Source: a virus. Taken from it: a stretch of DNA of 40,639 nucleotides. Position numbers and translations under genes: made by a program. The notes under the pieces are model-generated. The model made no database searches, was not told the origin of the DNA, and was given only the letters and a program-made list of their open reading frames with translations. Location: positions 1 to 40,639 of the IMG/VR virus record IMGVR_UViG_3300044833_000040. One strand, 5' to 3'. Shown one piece after another: positions 24,535 to 31,565 of the stretch (position 1 is its first letter; each line of letters opens with the position of its first letter).

Positions 24535-25605
24535 TTACGGGTGGAGATAGATGCTTCGCCGAAAAGTATGGCGATATACCGCCTGGGATGCGCGCGCCAG
24601 CTTGTTGATGAGTTTGATCCATCGAATAGCGACCTCGACGACTCTCATCGGAGCGGACGAAACCGTATAGATGAACAGCCAGAAGCGCCAGTTTGATCTA
24701 TAGACCGGACGGAGTACGCGAGCGAAATCCTCGAACACCATCTTCTTGTGATCGCCGCGCCGCATATCCACAATGGCGGGCGGAAGCCAGTACCGGACGA
24801 TCCCGTTCATTAGGGAGTCTCTCAGCGCCAGATCGCTAGAAAAATAGTCAGAGGCAATTCGGTGCAACTGGACACCAAATAACTCACAGACGGCCCATCC
24901 TCCTGAATTGAAAGAGCGATAGGCAACGAGTCGCTGCCAGATGTATAAAACCCGGCAATTGCGCCGGATCAATGGGAACAGCCAGCCAACCTGGAGAAGG
25001 CTTGATCGGTTTAGATTTTCGATCGGAGGATGGCCAACTTCGAGCAAGCGATTCTTGTTGACGATGTTCACGCTGATGAGGCCGATGAGGGCGTTCACCT
25101 TTTCGAGAAAGTACGCTCCATCTGTGACGACTTCCGCAAATCGTCCCAGCTTATCTTGCCTTTCTGAGAGTGGGGGCAATTGATACTTCCCCGAAAAAGC
25201 GAAGGATGACAGATAAACGAGATCGAAGTCTCCCGACTCTTCTCCCTGTTGCAGCAGGGACACAATTTGCGGAATGGCCTGTGGCGTCAATATGTCATCG
25301 TCGCCCAACACCCAAACGTACTTCCCGGCTGAGAGATTGAGGCAGTTCAAAAAGTTCGCATCTGAGCCAATATTGACGGGGTTCCGAATGTAATCAAGGG
25401 CCAATCCGCGGGCGCGAAAGGATTCGAGCATCGCTTGCGTATCGTCCGTGGAGCAATTGTCGGATACGAGAAACTGGACGGACGCGGGATTGGCGATCAG
25501 GTCGGGCAGTATTCCCTCGATCAGTTCGGCGAGAAATGGGCTGCGATTGTAAGTAGGGATTGCAATGCTAAGGATGGGCTGGCAGGCGTACACTTCGACT
25601 GGCAT
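24535..25605 (-). CDS. Family 2 glycosyltransferase, lysogenic conversion candidate
   Basis: 356 residues. The N-terminal GT-A domain shows LSIAIPTYNR, SDNCSTDDT and the metal-binding VWVLGDDD motif, all standard for GT2 enzymes. The C-terminal part has a hydrophobic segment (FWLFIYTVSSAP) and a basic end that could touch the membrane. The ATG at 25605 has an AGAGGAG site upstream. The gene faces the tailspike (6 bp between stops), runs against the late genes and is more A/T-rich than its neighbours, as expected of acquired cargo. It probably alters host O-antigen or another glycan and so blocks related phages; virion or DNA glycosylation is an alternative. Confidence 0.85.
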   Translation of the reverse strand: MPVEVYACQPILSIAIPTYNRSPFLAELIEGILPDLIANPASVQFLVSDNCSTDDTQAMLESFRARGLALDYIRNPVNIGSDANFLNCLNLSAGKYVWVLGDDDILTPQAIPQIVSLLQQGEESGDFDLVYLSSFAFSGKYQLPPLSERQDKLGRFAEVVTDGAYFLEKVNALIGLISVNIVNKNRLLEVGHPPIENLNRSSLLQVGWLFPLIRRNCRVLYIWQRLVAYRSFNSGGWAVCELFGVQLHRIASDYFSSDLALRDSLMNGIVRYWLPPAIVDMRRGDHKKMVFEDFARVLRPVYRSNWRFWLFIYTVSSAPMRVVEVAIRWIKLINKLARASQAVYRHTFRRSIYLHP

Positions 25606-25716
25606 GGGTGCTCTCCTCTGACAAGGATGATGCTTTGTGCGGACGCCTCTGAATAGGCTCCGCAACCATGCCAGCCATCCTACAGTGTCAACCTCACAAT
25701 TGCATTGACTATTCCG

Positions 25717-25775
25717 TTGACGTGCGCCATTGCGGGAATTAAACTTATCGCTAATGCTGACTCATTTGCAGTAAG
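25717..25775 (+). promoter_or_regulatory. Lysis promoter with 27-bp dyad element, copy D
   Basis: TTGACG (25717-25722), a 17-bp spacer and TAAACT (25740-25745) form the best promoter of the four dyad sites. Dyad copy D spans 25749-25775, starting 3 bp after the -10 box; its halves pair less well than in the others, but the aligned positions are kept. The holin-like gene begins 28 bp further. In the same 198-bp gap (25606-25803) a perfect minus-strand TTGACA lies at 25686-25691, possibly the -35 of the glycosyltransferase gene, though its -10 is poor. Confidence 0.65.
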
Positions 25776-25803
25776 CCCCGCATCGCCTTGAGGAGCCTTG
25801 GAC

Positions 25804-26103
25804 ATGTCGGAGCACGTATGGGATGCGGAAGGGACCGAATCCATCGCTTCCGTAGTTCGCCGTCATGATAAGGATCTCTATCGCGGGAACGGAAAGCCCG
25901 GCCTGACGACGCGGATGGCTCGGCAGGAGGATGCAATGGATGCAGCGTGTGAGCGTCTCGATAAGTCAGACAAGCGGCAGGATCGAACGCAATCAATGTT
26001 CTGGGCAATCATTTTGCTGCTGCTGACCATTCTCGGCGGGGTCATCACGGACACGGTCAAAGCCCGCGGAGACTCTCAGCCCGCCACTACCCGGATGTAC
26101 TGA
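25804..26103 (+). CDS. Holin-like or XhlA-like membrane protein
   Basis: 99 residues: a charged helical N-terminal two thirds (DAACERLDKSDKRQDRTQS) and one C-terminal membrane helix (FWAIILLLLTILGGVI). Coiled coil followed by a membrane anchor is the layout of XhlA-type lysis accessory proteins. The ATG at 25804 has GAGGAG 8 bases upstream, which argues against the TTG at 25798. It lies directly before the lysozyme gene and after a promoter, so a role in timing or membrane opening for lysis is likely. Confidence 0.68.
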   Translation: MSEHVWDAEGTESIASVVRRHDKDLYRGNGKPGLTTRMARQEDAMDAACERLDKSDKRQDRTQSMFWAIILLLLTILGGVITDTVKARGDSQPATTRMY

Positions 26104-26110
26104 GGCTCCG

Positions 26111-26698
26111 ATGACGACAGCGACAGCGAGTAGCTACCTCGACGCGAGCGCGACCCGGATTTCCCTATTCGAGACTCCAGTTCCGTGGATGTACCTCGAC
26201 AGTCGCGGCAATGTCACGGCGGCCATCGGGCAGATGATCCCGAACCTTGCGGCCGCACGAGCGCTCCCGTTCCGCACCCCGGACCTTAGCGGCCTCGCGG
26301 ACGAGGAAGCGATCGGCATCGACTTCTTCCGCGTGCGCGGCATGGCGACCGGATGGGCCTTCAGCCATTACGCCAGCCCCAAGTCGCCGCGCTTGCTGCC
26401 CGAGGACATGCTGCACCTTCTCAAGTCAGCGCTCGGCTATCTGGATAAGCAGCTGCCGGGGCTCTATCCCGACTATGCGGACTTCCCGGATGCGGCGAAG
26501 CTCCCGCTGCTCGACATGATCTACAACCTCGGCGAGACCAAGCTGCGGGACGAGTACATCGACTTCAACGCCGCAGTATTGGCGCGAGAGTGGACCATCG
26601 CCGCCGTGGAGTGCCATCGCAACGGGCCGAATGAGGCGCGCAACGACTGGACGAAGGCGCAGTTCAATTTGGCAGCACGGGAGGCAGTGGCAGCATGA
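26111..26698 (+). CDS. Endolysin, T4-lysozyme-like muramidase
   Basis: 195 residues. The N-terminal part keeps the catalytic spacing of T4-type lysozymes: Glu21, Asp30 nine residues on and Thr36 six further, in FETPVPWMYLDSRGNVT; T4 uses Glu11, Asp20 and Thr26. It would cut the glycan strands of peptidoglycan. A later segment (LLDMIYNLGETKL) fits the conserved helix of the C-terminal lobe. There is no signal peptide, so it would need a holin to cross the membrane. It sits between two holin candidates and overlaps the next gene by 4 nt. Confidence 0.85.
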   Translation: MTTATASSYLDASATRISLFETPVPWMYLDSRGNVTAAIGQMIPNLAAARALPFRTPDLSGLADEEAIGIDFFRVRGMATGWAFSHYASPKSPRLLPEDMLHLLKSALGYLDKQLPGLYPDYADFPDAAKLPLLDMIYNLGETKLRDEYIDFNAAVLAREWTIAAVECHRNGPNEARNDWTKAQFNLAAREAVAA

Positions 26699-26925
26699 GC
26701 TACATCCGAGGCGAGGCGTGCGGAACCAAATGGGACGATGCGGAAGGCAAAGAGCATTCCTGCGGGCACCGCGAACTTATTAGCCCGGGAGGCCCCCACT
26801 ACCCGCATACCTGCGAGTGCGAGTGCGGGGCGCAGAGAGTTCGCGAGCAGATGGCTGGCCGGCCGAACAAGCGGCCGCCGCTGAAGTTGGCAAAGTGGAA
26901 GCGCGGGAAGCGGGTAATGGGATGA
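26695..26925 (+). CDS. Small Cys/His-rich protein in the lysis block
   Basis: 76 residues with several metal-ligand candidates (SCGH near residue 22, HTCECECG near 38) and a basic end (KRPPLKLAKWKRGKR). It overlaps the lysozyme stop and the next start by 4 nt each, so it is translated with the lysis genes. No family was recognised. A zinc-bound fold is likely from the Cys/His spacing, but a lysis role rests only on position. Confidence 0.6.
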   Translation: MSYIRGEACGTKWDDAEGKEHSCGHRELISPGGPHYPHTCECECGAQRVREQMAGRPNKRPPLKLAKWKRGKRVMG

Positions 26926-27131
26926 CCGATAAGCACGTCCAGTACATTGCCCTCTTCCTGATCATCCTTGCGACGATATGCATCGGCGTGGGCGAGAAAA
27001 ACAACTGGATCCACCTCGTAGATTTCGCCAACATGTTCGGCGGTGGTGGGGTCGGCATCCTGACCGGCAAGCAACTCAGCAACGTGAGCAACAAGGGGGA
27101 CGGCGCTATTACCGTAAACCCTACCGCATGA
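26922..27131 (+). CDS. Small membrane protein, second holin candidate
   Basis: 69 residues with a strong membrane helix near the start (YIALFLIILATICIGVG) and a weakly hydrophobic second half containing FGGGGVGILTG. Two such segments in under 70 residues resemble class II holins. It overlaps its neighbours by 4 nt on both sides. With the gene at 25804 it gives two membrane proteins around the lysozyme, perhaps a holin and an antiholin or pinholin pair. Which one triggers lysis cannot be told from the sequence. Confidence 0.62.
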   Translation: MTDKHVQYIALFLIILATICIGVGEKNNWIHLVDFANMFGGGGVGILTGKQLSNVSNKGDGAITVNPTA

Positions 27132-27745
27132 ACTGGCCATTTCACCGCGCGGTCCCGCGCTACGATCACGCCGCCAATCTCGCGCTCGTCAATGCGATGG
27201 CGCAAACTCCCTCCCCAGCGTCCACCGTCCTGCTTCCCACCTATCACGGAGGAAGCGTCAAAATCATCGCTCAACCCGCAACCGCAACCATCACCGCAAC
27301 CAAGGAGCAAACCGTGAGCTTTCTCTCAACCATCGGCAAGGATTTCAAGGCAGTGTTCGCGTTCCTCGGCTCGTCCAAGGGACAGGCAATCGTGGCGGGA
27401 ACCGAAAACCTCGTCGAAGTGGGCGCGACCGTTGTAGGCGTGGGCGCACCCGTTACGGCCGGCATCAACCTGCTCAACACGTGGATGGGCGAGATCGTCA
27501 AAGCACAGGCGCTCGGCGAAGCTGCTGCCGCCACGGGGACCACATCGGGCAATCTCGCGAAGGCGTCCTCCGTGCTGACCGCGATGGTTCCGCAGGTTGC
27601 GGCGTTCGCGCAGACGCAGGGCCTGTCCGCGACCTCGGCGGCGAATCTGAACCTCATCAACACGTCGCTCGTCACGGCGCTTACGGCGCTCGGCTCTGCA
27701 ACCACTGCCGCGCCTGCACCCACCCCAGCAGCTGCAGCCGCGTAG
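27128..27745 (+). CDS. Lysis-block protein of unknown function, possible dual start
   Basis: 205 residues from the ATG at 27128, which overlaps the previous stop by 4 nt. An in-frame GTG at 27314 has AAGGAG 6 bases upstream and begins VSFLSTIGKDFKAVF, the usual kind of start for this group of phage proteins, giving a 143-residue product. Either or both may be made. The shared part is Ala/Gly-rich with long hydrophobic stretches (VEVGATVVGVGAPVTAGI) and no catalytic motif. Membrane association is possible. The N-terminal 60 residues of the long form look unrelated to the rest. Confidence 0.62.
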   Translation: MNWPFHRAVPRYDHAANLALVNAMAQTPSPASTVLLPTYHGGSVKIIAQPATATITATKEQTVSFLSTIGKDFKAVFAFLGSSKGQAIVAGTENLVEVGATVVGVGAPVTAGINLLNTWMGEIVKAQALGEAAAATGTTSGNLAKASSVLTAMVPQVAAFAQTQGLSATSAANLNLINTSLVTALTALGSATTAAPAPTPAAAAA

Positions 27746-27752
27746 GAGCACC

Positions 27753-28352
27753 ATGGCCCTCCCCATGGACTTCGCAACCACGACCATTCCCAAGGTGAGC
27801 AAGGCGCAGTTCATCGCCGCCTTGCAGCCGGGGGATGCCGTCTATCTCTGGGGCATGGAAGCGATCAGCAAGGTCATCGAGGCGCTGGCAGGCGGTCCGT
27901 CGCACGTCCTGACCGTGTGGCTGCCGGGATGGCCGGGAGCGCAGTGGCTCACGATCGAATCGACGTTCCCGGACGTGTACCACATCAGCAAATCCGGCGT
28001 GCATGTCGGGATGCTCTATGACTACCTGACCGCGTACCCCGGCAACATGGTGCTGACGCGCAGGTCCATCGTCACGCCGGAGCAGGTCAACCTCGAACTC
28101 ACTACCGGCCTTGGGATGCTGGACGACAACTACAACTGGCAGACCGAAGTGAGCGTTGCCGCTCGCAAGCTGATTCCTTGGCTGCCGCTGATTCAGGAAA
28201 AGAATGAACTCTATTGCTCGGGGCTGCGCGAAGTCATGGCCTCGAAGACGGTCCCTTACCAGAAGTGTGGACCGTATCCGAATACGCCCGAGCAGTGCTT
28301 CCAAGACTCCACCACGGAAGCGATCTGCATCCTCATGCAGGGTGCTGCGTAG
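27753..28352 (+). CDS. Permuted papain-fold (NlpC/YiiX-like) hydrolase
   Basis: 199 residues. The catalytic set of circularly permuted papain-fold enzymes is in the right order: His51 in GPSHVLT, Glu69 in TIES, and Cys155 in ELYCSGL, each in the expected context (GDAVYLWG strand before the His). Such proteins cut amide or ester bonds in peptidoglycan or lipid. As the last gene of the lysis block, 7 bp after its neighbour, it could be an accessory wall hydrolase or act on a host membrane component. There is no signal peptide. Confidence 0.72.
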   Translation: MALPMDFATTTIPKVSKAQFIAALQPGDAVYLWGMEAISKVIEALAGGPSHVLTVWLPGWPGAQWLTIESTFPDVYHISKSGVHVGMLYDYLTAYPGNMVLTRRSIVTPEQVNLELTTGLGMLDDNYNWQTEVSVAARKLIPWLPLIQEKNELYCSGLREVMASKTVPYQKCGPYPNTPEQCFQDSTTEAICILMQGAA

Positions 28353-28370
28353 AGGATCCGGAGCAAGAAG

Positions 28371-28404
28371 AAGCCCCCGATGCGAATCGAGGGCTTTTCC
28401 TTTT
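28371..28404 (+). terminator. Terminator of the lysis operon
   Basis: An 11-bp stem (AAGCCCCCGAT with ATCGAGGGCTT, one C/A mismatch) around a GCGA loop, followed by TTCCTTTT. It starts 18 bp after the last lysis gene. The minus strand has the same stem followed by a weaker T-rich run, so some termination of leftward early transcripts is possible. Confidence 0.85.
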
Positions 28405-28551
28405 GCATGAGTTGGCCCCGAGTAGGAGGCGATGCTGTTCTCCTATACTTCCTTCCGCCCTCGGGGTTTGACGGATACGCTGCACTTGAATTGCGATGCG
28501 GTGGCTGGTCTAAGAGCTGGAAGCCGCATTGCGATTGATCCGAGCATAGCA

Positions 28552-28579
28552 CAGGCGACCTTAGCGGGTCGCCTGTTTT
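28552..28579 (+). terminator. Second terminator-like hairpin between late and early genes
   Basis: CAGGCGACC and GGTCGCCTG pair perfectly over 9 bp with a 6-base loop, then TTTT, on the plus strand. The hairpin includes the end of the leftward gene at 28561. It would catch rightward transcripts that pass the first terminator and prevent antisense into operon II. Between the two hairpins (28405-28551) no gene was seen, only a direct repeat ATTGCGAT. Confidence 0.65.
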
Positions 28580-28869
28580 GCCTGTAGCCGCTGCAGCCGG
28601 TCAATCTCTGCTGCGATGAGTGCGCCTGCCTTCTGCAGATTTCGGATCGGGTCGGGCGAAGGCTTCCACCACTCCTCATCCCACGGCCATTCCAGGGGGC
28701 TGATCTTCCTCGGCGTAATGTGGCACGCTTGAAGCGATGACACCTTCGCATAGCTTCGTGCCGCGTTAGCCATCTCTCCGGAAGTGTGCTGGTCGTCGTG
28801 CTCTGGCATCCAACCCTCTTGCGTTATCTGCCGTTCCCGTTCCTGCGCAATCAACTCTGCTCCGCTCAT
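28561..28869 (-). CDS. Conserved phage protein, last gene of operon II
   Basis: 102 residues of a type often seen in phage early regions: ELIAQERERQITQEGWMPEH with DDQH, then WPWDEEWWKPSPDPIRNL, and a helical end (KAGALIAAEIDRLQRL). The pattern of acidic and Trp residues is well kept, but the function of the family is not known. The start overlaps the previous stop by 4 nt. It is the last gene before the convergent lysis operon. Confidence 0.8.
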   Translation of the reverse strand: MSGAELIAQERERQITQEGWMPEHDDQHTSGEMANAARSYAKVSSLQACHITPRKISPLEWPWDEEWWKPSPDPIRNLQKAGALIAAEIDRLQRLQAKQATR

Positions 28870-29009
28870 GCTTCCTTCTTCCTCGCGTCGGTCGCGACCC
28901 CGTTCGGTTTATTCAACTTCGCCCACGCTCGCGCAAACTCTGCGTTCGCCCGCGTGCTCTGCTTGCGCGCCGCCGCCACCTTCTTGCGCGTATTGGTGCG
29001 CGCGGTCAT
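28866..29009 (-). CDS. Short basic 47-residue protein
   Basis: Starts and stops overlap the neighbouring genes by 4 nt each (ATGA), the standard layout of this operon. The product is strongly basic and helical (TNTRKKVAAARKQSTRANAE, then KLNKPN and ARKKEA). It could bind nucleic acid through charge. No family was recognised; the evidence for translation is the coupling. Confidence 0.6.
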   Translation of the reverse strand: MTARTNTRKKVAAARKQSTRANAEFARAWAKLNKPNGVATDARKKEA

Positions 29010-29155
29010 AGGTTATCCAGTGGGTCCAGTTGTGCCATCTTGCGTTCGAGTACAGCAATGCGCCTGCGGGCGCCGGCCAGGGTGCCATGGAGATGGGCGC
29101 ACCACATGCCGAGCGCGAAGACGGCCGCCACGAGCATAGCGATAAATTCGCTCAT
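29006..29155 (-). CDS. Small membrane protein with coiled-coil end
   Basis: 49 residues: a membrane helix (FIAMLVAAVFALGMWCAHL) followed by a basic helical tail with heptad-like spacing (AGARRRIAVLERKMAQL). An inner-membrane anchor with a cytoplasmic or periplasmic coiled coil is predicted. The ATG overlaps the previous stop by 4 nt. Layout is reminiscent of an inner-membrane spanin, but it lies in the early operon and has no outer-membrane partner, so that reading is weak. Confidence 0.6.
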   Translation of the reverse strand: MSEFIAMLVAAVFALGMWCAHLHGTLAGARRRIAVLERKMAQLDPLDNL

Positions 29156-29532
29156 ACTTGGCCCTTTGGCTCCGCGAGGAAGGGTTCGATCAGCTTGGTA
29201 ATGTCCGAGCATTCGTACTCGCAATCGTCGATGCCTTTCCGTATGCGCGTCGGCAGCTCCCGCATCCGCTGGTTGTCGGCCTCAGCCTTGGCCGCGCGCG
29301 CTTCATAACCGCACTCGTTGGCCGGGCAAGATTTGATTGCTGCGATCTGCGTTTTCAGTTGAAGATTCTCACACTGAAAGTCGATGCACAACTCCCTGTA
29401 GCATTCCATTGGCGTGCCGCCATACATCGAGTGCGCCATTCGTGCGACCACCAAATAGGCATCGCCCACCTCTTCTGCGGTCCATTTTGGCCACCGCTCC
29501 CGCTTCAACTCATCCCGCTCTGTTTGCGTCAT
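29152..29532 (-). CDS. Hypothetical 126-residue early protein
   Basis: A soluble, mostly helical protein with acidic segments (WTAEEVGDAYLVVARMAHS) and five Cys (CYRELC, CPANEC and a later CEYEC). The middle helix (NLQLKTQIAAIKS, RAAKAEADNQRM) may form a coiled coil. No family was recognised. It is coupled to both neighbours by 4-nt overlaps, within a run of small genes at the far end of operon II. Confidence 0.65.
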   Translation of the reverse strand: MTQTERDELKRERWPKWTAEEVGDAYLVVARMAHSMYGGTPMECYRELCIDFQCENLQLKTQIAAIKSCPANECGYEARAAKAEADNQRMRELPTRIRKGIDDCEYECSDITKLIEPFLAEPKGQV

Positions 29533-29717
29533 AACCTCTCCATTCTTGCGATCACTGTATCCACATCCTCAGCCGGCACGAACGTCCAGTCGGCATGATC
29601 GAACTCCGGGTCCAGCGTGCGGTACTTCTCCACCAGCGTCCGCGCAAGCCCTGTGGGCGCGTAGCCGTCCACGAACAGGGACAGCAGGCGCATGGCCTCG
29701 CGGGTCCAGGGGTTCAC
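29529..29717 (-). CDS. Hypothetical 62-residue early protein
   Basis: Starts at a GTG that overlaps the previous stop (GTGA). The sequence (TREAMRLLSLFVDGYAPTGL, then LVEKYRTLDPEF and DADTVI-like acidic end) is helical and soluble. No family was recognised. The longer ORF up to 29900 runs over the preceding gene and is not supported. Confidence 0.6.
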   Translation of the reverse strand: MNPWTREAMRLLSLFVDGYAPTGLARTLVEKYRTLDPEFDHADWTFVPAEDVDTVIARMERL

Positions 29718-29908
29718 TTGGGCGGCTCCGGGAGTGGCTGCCAGTGCGTGAAGTCGTGCTGGTCGGCCTCGATCCCATCCATGCAATCGGGAAACCACTT
29801 GCCTTCTGCCAACGCATATGTGTGGTGCTGCACGACACCCGTATACAAGGTGATGACATGCACGCCATCTTCCGGAAGCCGATCCTTCACGCTGATCCAT
29901 TCGCTCAT
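29714..29908 (-). CDS. DUF551 family protein
   Basis: 64 residues matching the DUF551 pattern from end to end: SEWISVKDRLPEDGVHVI at the start, a central strand pair (VQHHTYALAEGKWF), and the DFTHWQPLPEPP end. The family is common in enterobacterial and other phages and has no established function. The ATG overlaps the previous stop by 4 nt. Length is normal for the family. Confidence 0.88.
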   Translation of the reverse strand: MSEWISVKDRLPEDGVHVITLYTGVVQHHTYALAEGKWFPDCMDGIEADQHDFTHWQPLPEPPK

Positions 29909-30636
29909 GCCTGCTCTCCCGTGGTGTCGAGGATGCGCTCGCGGGTCTCTATCGCCATTGCCCTCTTGCGCATTTGATACGCGTGGAGGGTATGCGAGCA
30001 TTCTGGGTGCGCATCGCATCCGCACAGTTTGTCGGCGCACTGACCATTCCAGAAATCCTCGATTATTTTGTGGAGTCCTTTCGCCCCCTCCCGTAGCGCG
30101 GCGAGTTCGGCCTCGGCGGTTGCTACGCGGCCATCGAGTGCAGACAGGCGTTTATCGCGTAGACGGTCGTGATCCAGTTCGCACCCATCCGCAATCAGAT
30201 TGTTGACTAGATTCTTCGCGGTCTCAAAATCGCCCTTGTCCAGCAAGCGCTGCAATCCTCCCAGCGATGCATACCATCCGCCAAACTCCAGATCACATTC
30301 GGCAACATGGCTGTACAGAGCGCAATTCTCCGTATCTAGTTTCTCCACCTGCGCGGACAGGGTGGCGATCTGGGCGAGGGCTTCGTGGAGTTGGCGTTCA
30401 CGACAGGCCAAAATCGCTAATAGTTTTGGCTCTTGATTGACCCAACCCTCTTCACATGCCCGCTCGTAGTCTGCATCCACGAAGTCCAACGGCGGCAATT
30501 CCTGCTCCTTACTCACGATTGGCCACCCCTTCTTGCACTTTATGCAGCGCTCAATCCCAAAATGCGGGAGATTTACGATATCGTGCTGGCCCATCTTTCT
30601 GCCATACCACTCGCACTCATCTGCTTCCTTATTCAT
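29905..30636 (-). CDS. Hypothetical coiled-coil protein with CxxC motif
   Basis: 243 residues. An N-terminal part has CIKCKKGW; the middle is coiled coil (LLAILACRERQLHEALAQ, IATLSAQVEKLDTEN, and later RVATAEAELAALREG); the end has several Cys (CADKLCGC, HPECSH). A structural or adaptor role is possible. No family was recognised. The start overlaps the preceding microprotein stop by 4 nt. Confidence 0.68.
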   Translation of the reverse strand: MNKEADECEWYGRKMGQHDIVNLPHFGIERCIKCKKGWPIVSKEQELPPLDFVDADYERACEEGWVNQEPKLLAILACRERQLHEALAQIATLSAQVEKLDTENCALYSHVAECDLEFGGWYASLGGLQRLLDKGDFETAKNLVNNLIADGCELDHDRLRDKRLSALDGRVATAEAELAALREGAKGLHKIIEDFWNGQCADKLCGCDAHPECSHTLHAYQMRKRAMAIETRERILDTTGEQA

Positions 30637-30716
30637 CTCGATCTCCTCTCCTTCAATAGAAATCCACCTATAGCCGCAAGCGTCAGTATCAACAGTAAGA
30701 CCACGTATCTATCCAT
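30633..30716 (-). CDS. 27-residue membrane microprotein
   Basis: The ATG at 30716 follows a strong GGAGGGGAG site and overlaps the end of the preceding gene by 8 nt; the stop overlaps the next start by 4 nt. The product is a single hydrophobic helix (YVVLLLILTLAAIGGFLL) with a basic tail (KERRSR), so it should be anchored with the tail in the cytoplasm. No family was recognised. Confidence 0.6.
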   Translation of the reverse strand: MDRYVVLLLILTLAAIGGFLLKERRSR

Positions 30717-31194
30717 CTCTCCCCTCCAACTTCGCTCCGGTGCGGGCCTTCCTCGCTTTCTGCTGCGCGTAATATTTCGGGTTATACCCCTTGTAGCCCG
30801 CACGCCGCTTCACGAGGCACTCGGTGCAGTGGGAAGTGGAGTCCAGAGCCAATTCCTCCCCGGCACACTTCAGGCATTGTCCGGCCGCGCGCCTGCGGTC
30901 CTTCATGCGGGCCTGGCTCTCCCGGTGCCGCTTATTCCGCTCCTGCGCAGGCAAGCACTCGCGCACGATCTTTGGCGGCCGGATGCGTGCACGCTTGCGG
31001 GGCGTCTTCGTGGGCCGATGCGACTTCGGGCTGGGCGTGAACTTCCACGTGATCACCACCCTCCGCGCCGCAAGCTTGGCTGCGTCCTCGGCACGGATCG
31101 CGGCGGTGATCGGAATCGTGCGGCAGGGCGCGATGGGGGATGGCGCATCCACGGCGTCAATGGGCTCGTAGAATAGGTTGCGTTCAGCGTTCAT
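30709..31194 (-). CDS. Basic zinc-finger-like protein
   Basis: 161 residues. The C-terminal half has the pattern RRRAAGQCLKCAGEE, then HCTECLVKRRAGY, two Cys pairs in a basic context seen in small phage proteins thought to bind nucleic acid. The first half is Pro/Arg-rich and probably disordered. The ATG at 31194 overlaps the previous stop by 4 nt. It may be a DNA- or RNA-binding accessory protein; the target is unknown. Confidence 0.68.
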   Translation of the reverse strand: MNAERNLFYEPIDAVDAPSPIAPCRTIPITAAIRAEDAAKLAARRVVITWKFTPSPKSHRPTKTPRKRARIRPPKIVRECLPAQERNKRHRESQARMKDRRRAAGQCLKCAGEELALDSTSHCTECLVKRRAGYKGYNPKYYAQQKARKARTGAKLEGRDG

Positions 31195-31565
31195 ATGGTC
31201 AGCCCCTTCCATTCCATCCACCGACGCCGCAGTTCCGCTTTTGCCTCCACGGTCCGCAGGCGATCAAAGCAGGCCGTCGTGAGTTGCGGGTAAGCCTGCT
31301 CCATATCCTCCCAGAAGCACTCTCCGTGAAAGCGTCCGCCGCACTGGAATGCGTCCGCAATCTCGGCGCACACGAGACACGTCTTGGCATTTCCGTGGCC
31401 GTCAGCGAAAAACCAACTCGCCAACTCGTAGCGAGAACGCTTCGGGATCACGCACCCGCACTCAGAGCAATTCCACTGCTTGCCCGCCTTGACGATGACT
31501 TGGCGGTAGCCCGTGCACTCATTGCCTCCGCTGTAGCTACTTACGCACACTCCGCAACTGCTCAC
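31191..31565 (-). CDS. Cys-rich zinc-binding protein
   Basis: 124 residues with three or four Cys pairs: CGVC near the N-terminus, CSECGCVIPKRSRYELA (a zinc-ribbon followed by a basic turn), CLVC and later CGG. Such spacing suggests two zinc sites. The start is a GTG overlapping the previous stop. No family was recognised, though the CSECGC-x-I segment resembles rubredoxin-type knuckles. It is one of a row of CxxC genes here. Confidence 0.66.
   Translation of the reverse strand: MSSCGVCVSSYSGGNECTGYRQVIVKAGKQWNCSECGCVIPKRSRYELASWFFADGHGNAKTCLVCAEIADAFQCGGRFHGECFWEDMEQAYPQLTTACFDRLRTVEAKAELRRRWMEWKGLTI

Noticed and set aside
28405-28551. Possible small RNA between the two terminators
   Set aside because: There is a direct ATTGCGAT repeat and partial pairing, but no promoter and no consistent stem, so nothing can be claimed.
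30433-31176. Plus-strand open frame of 247 codons in the early region
   Set aside because: Runs antisense through four tightly coupled leftward genes that have start signals and Cys-pair motifs.
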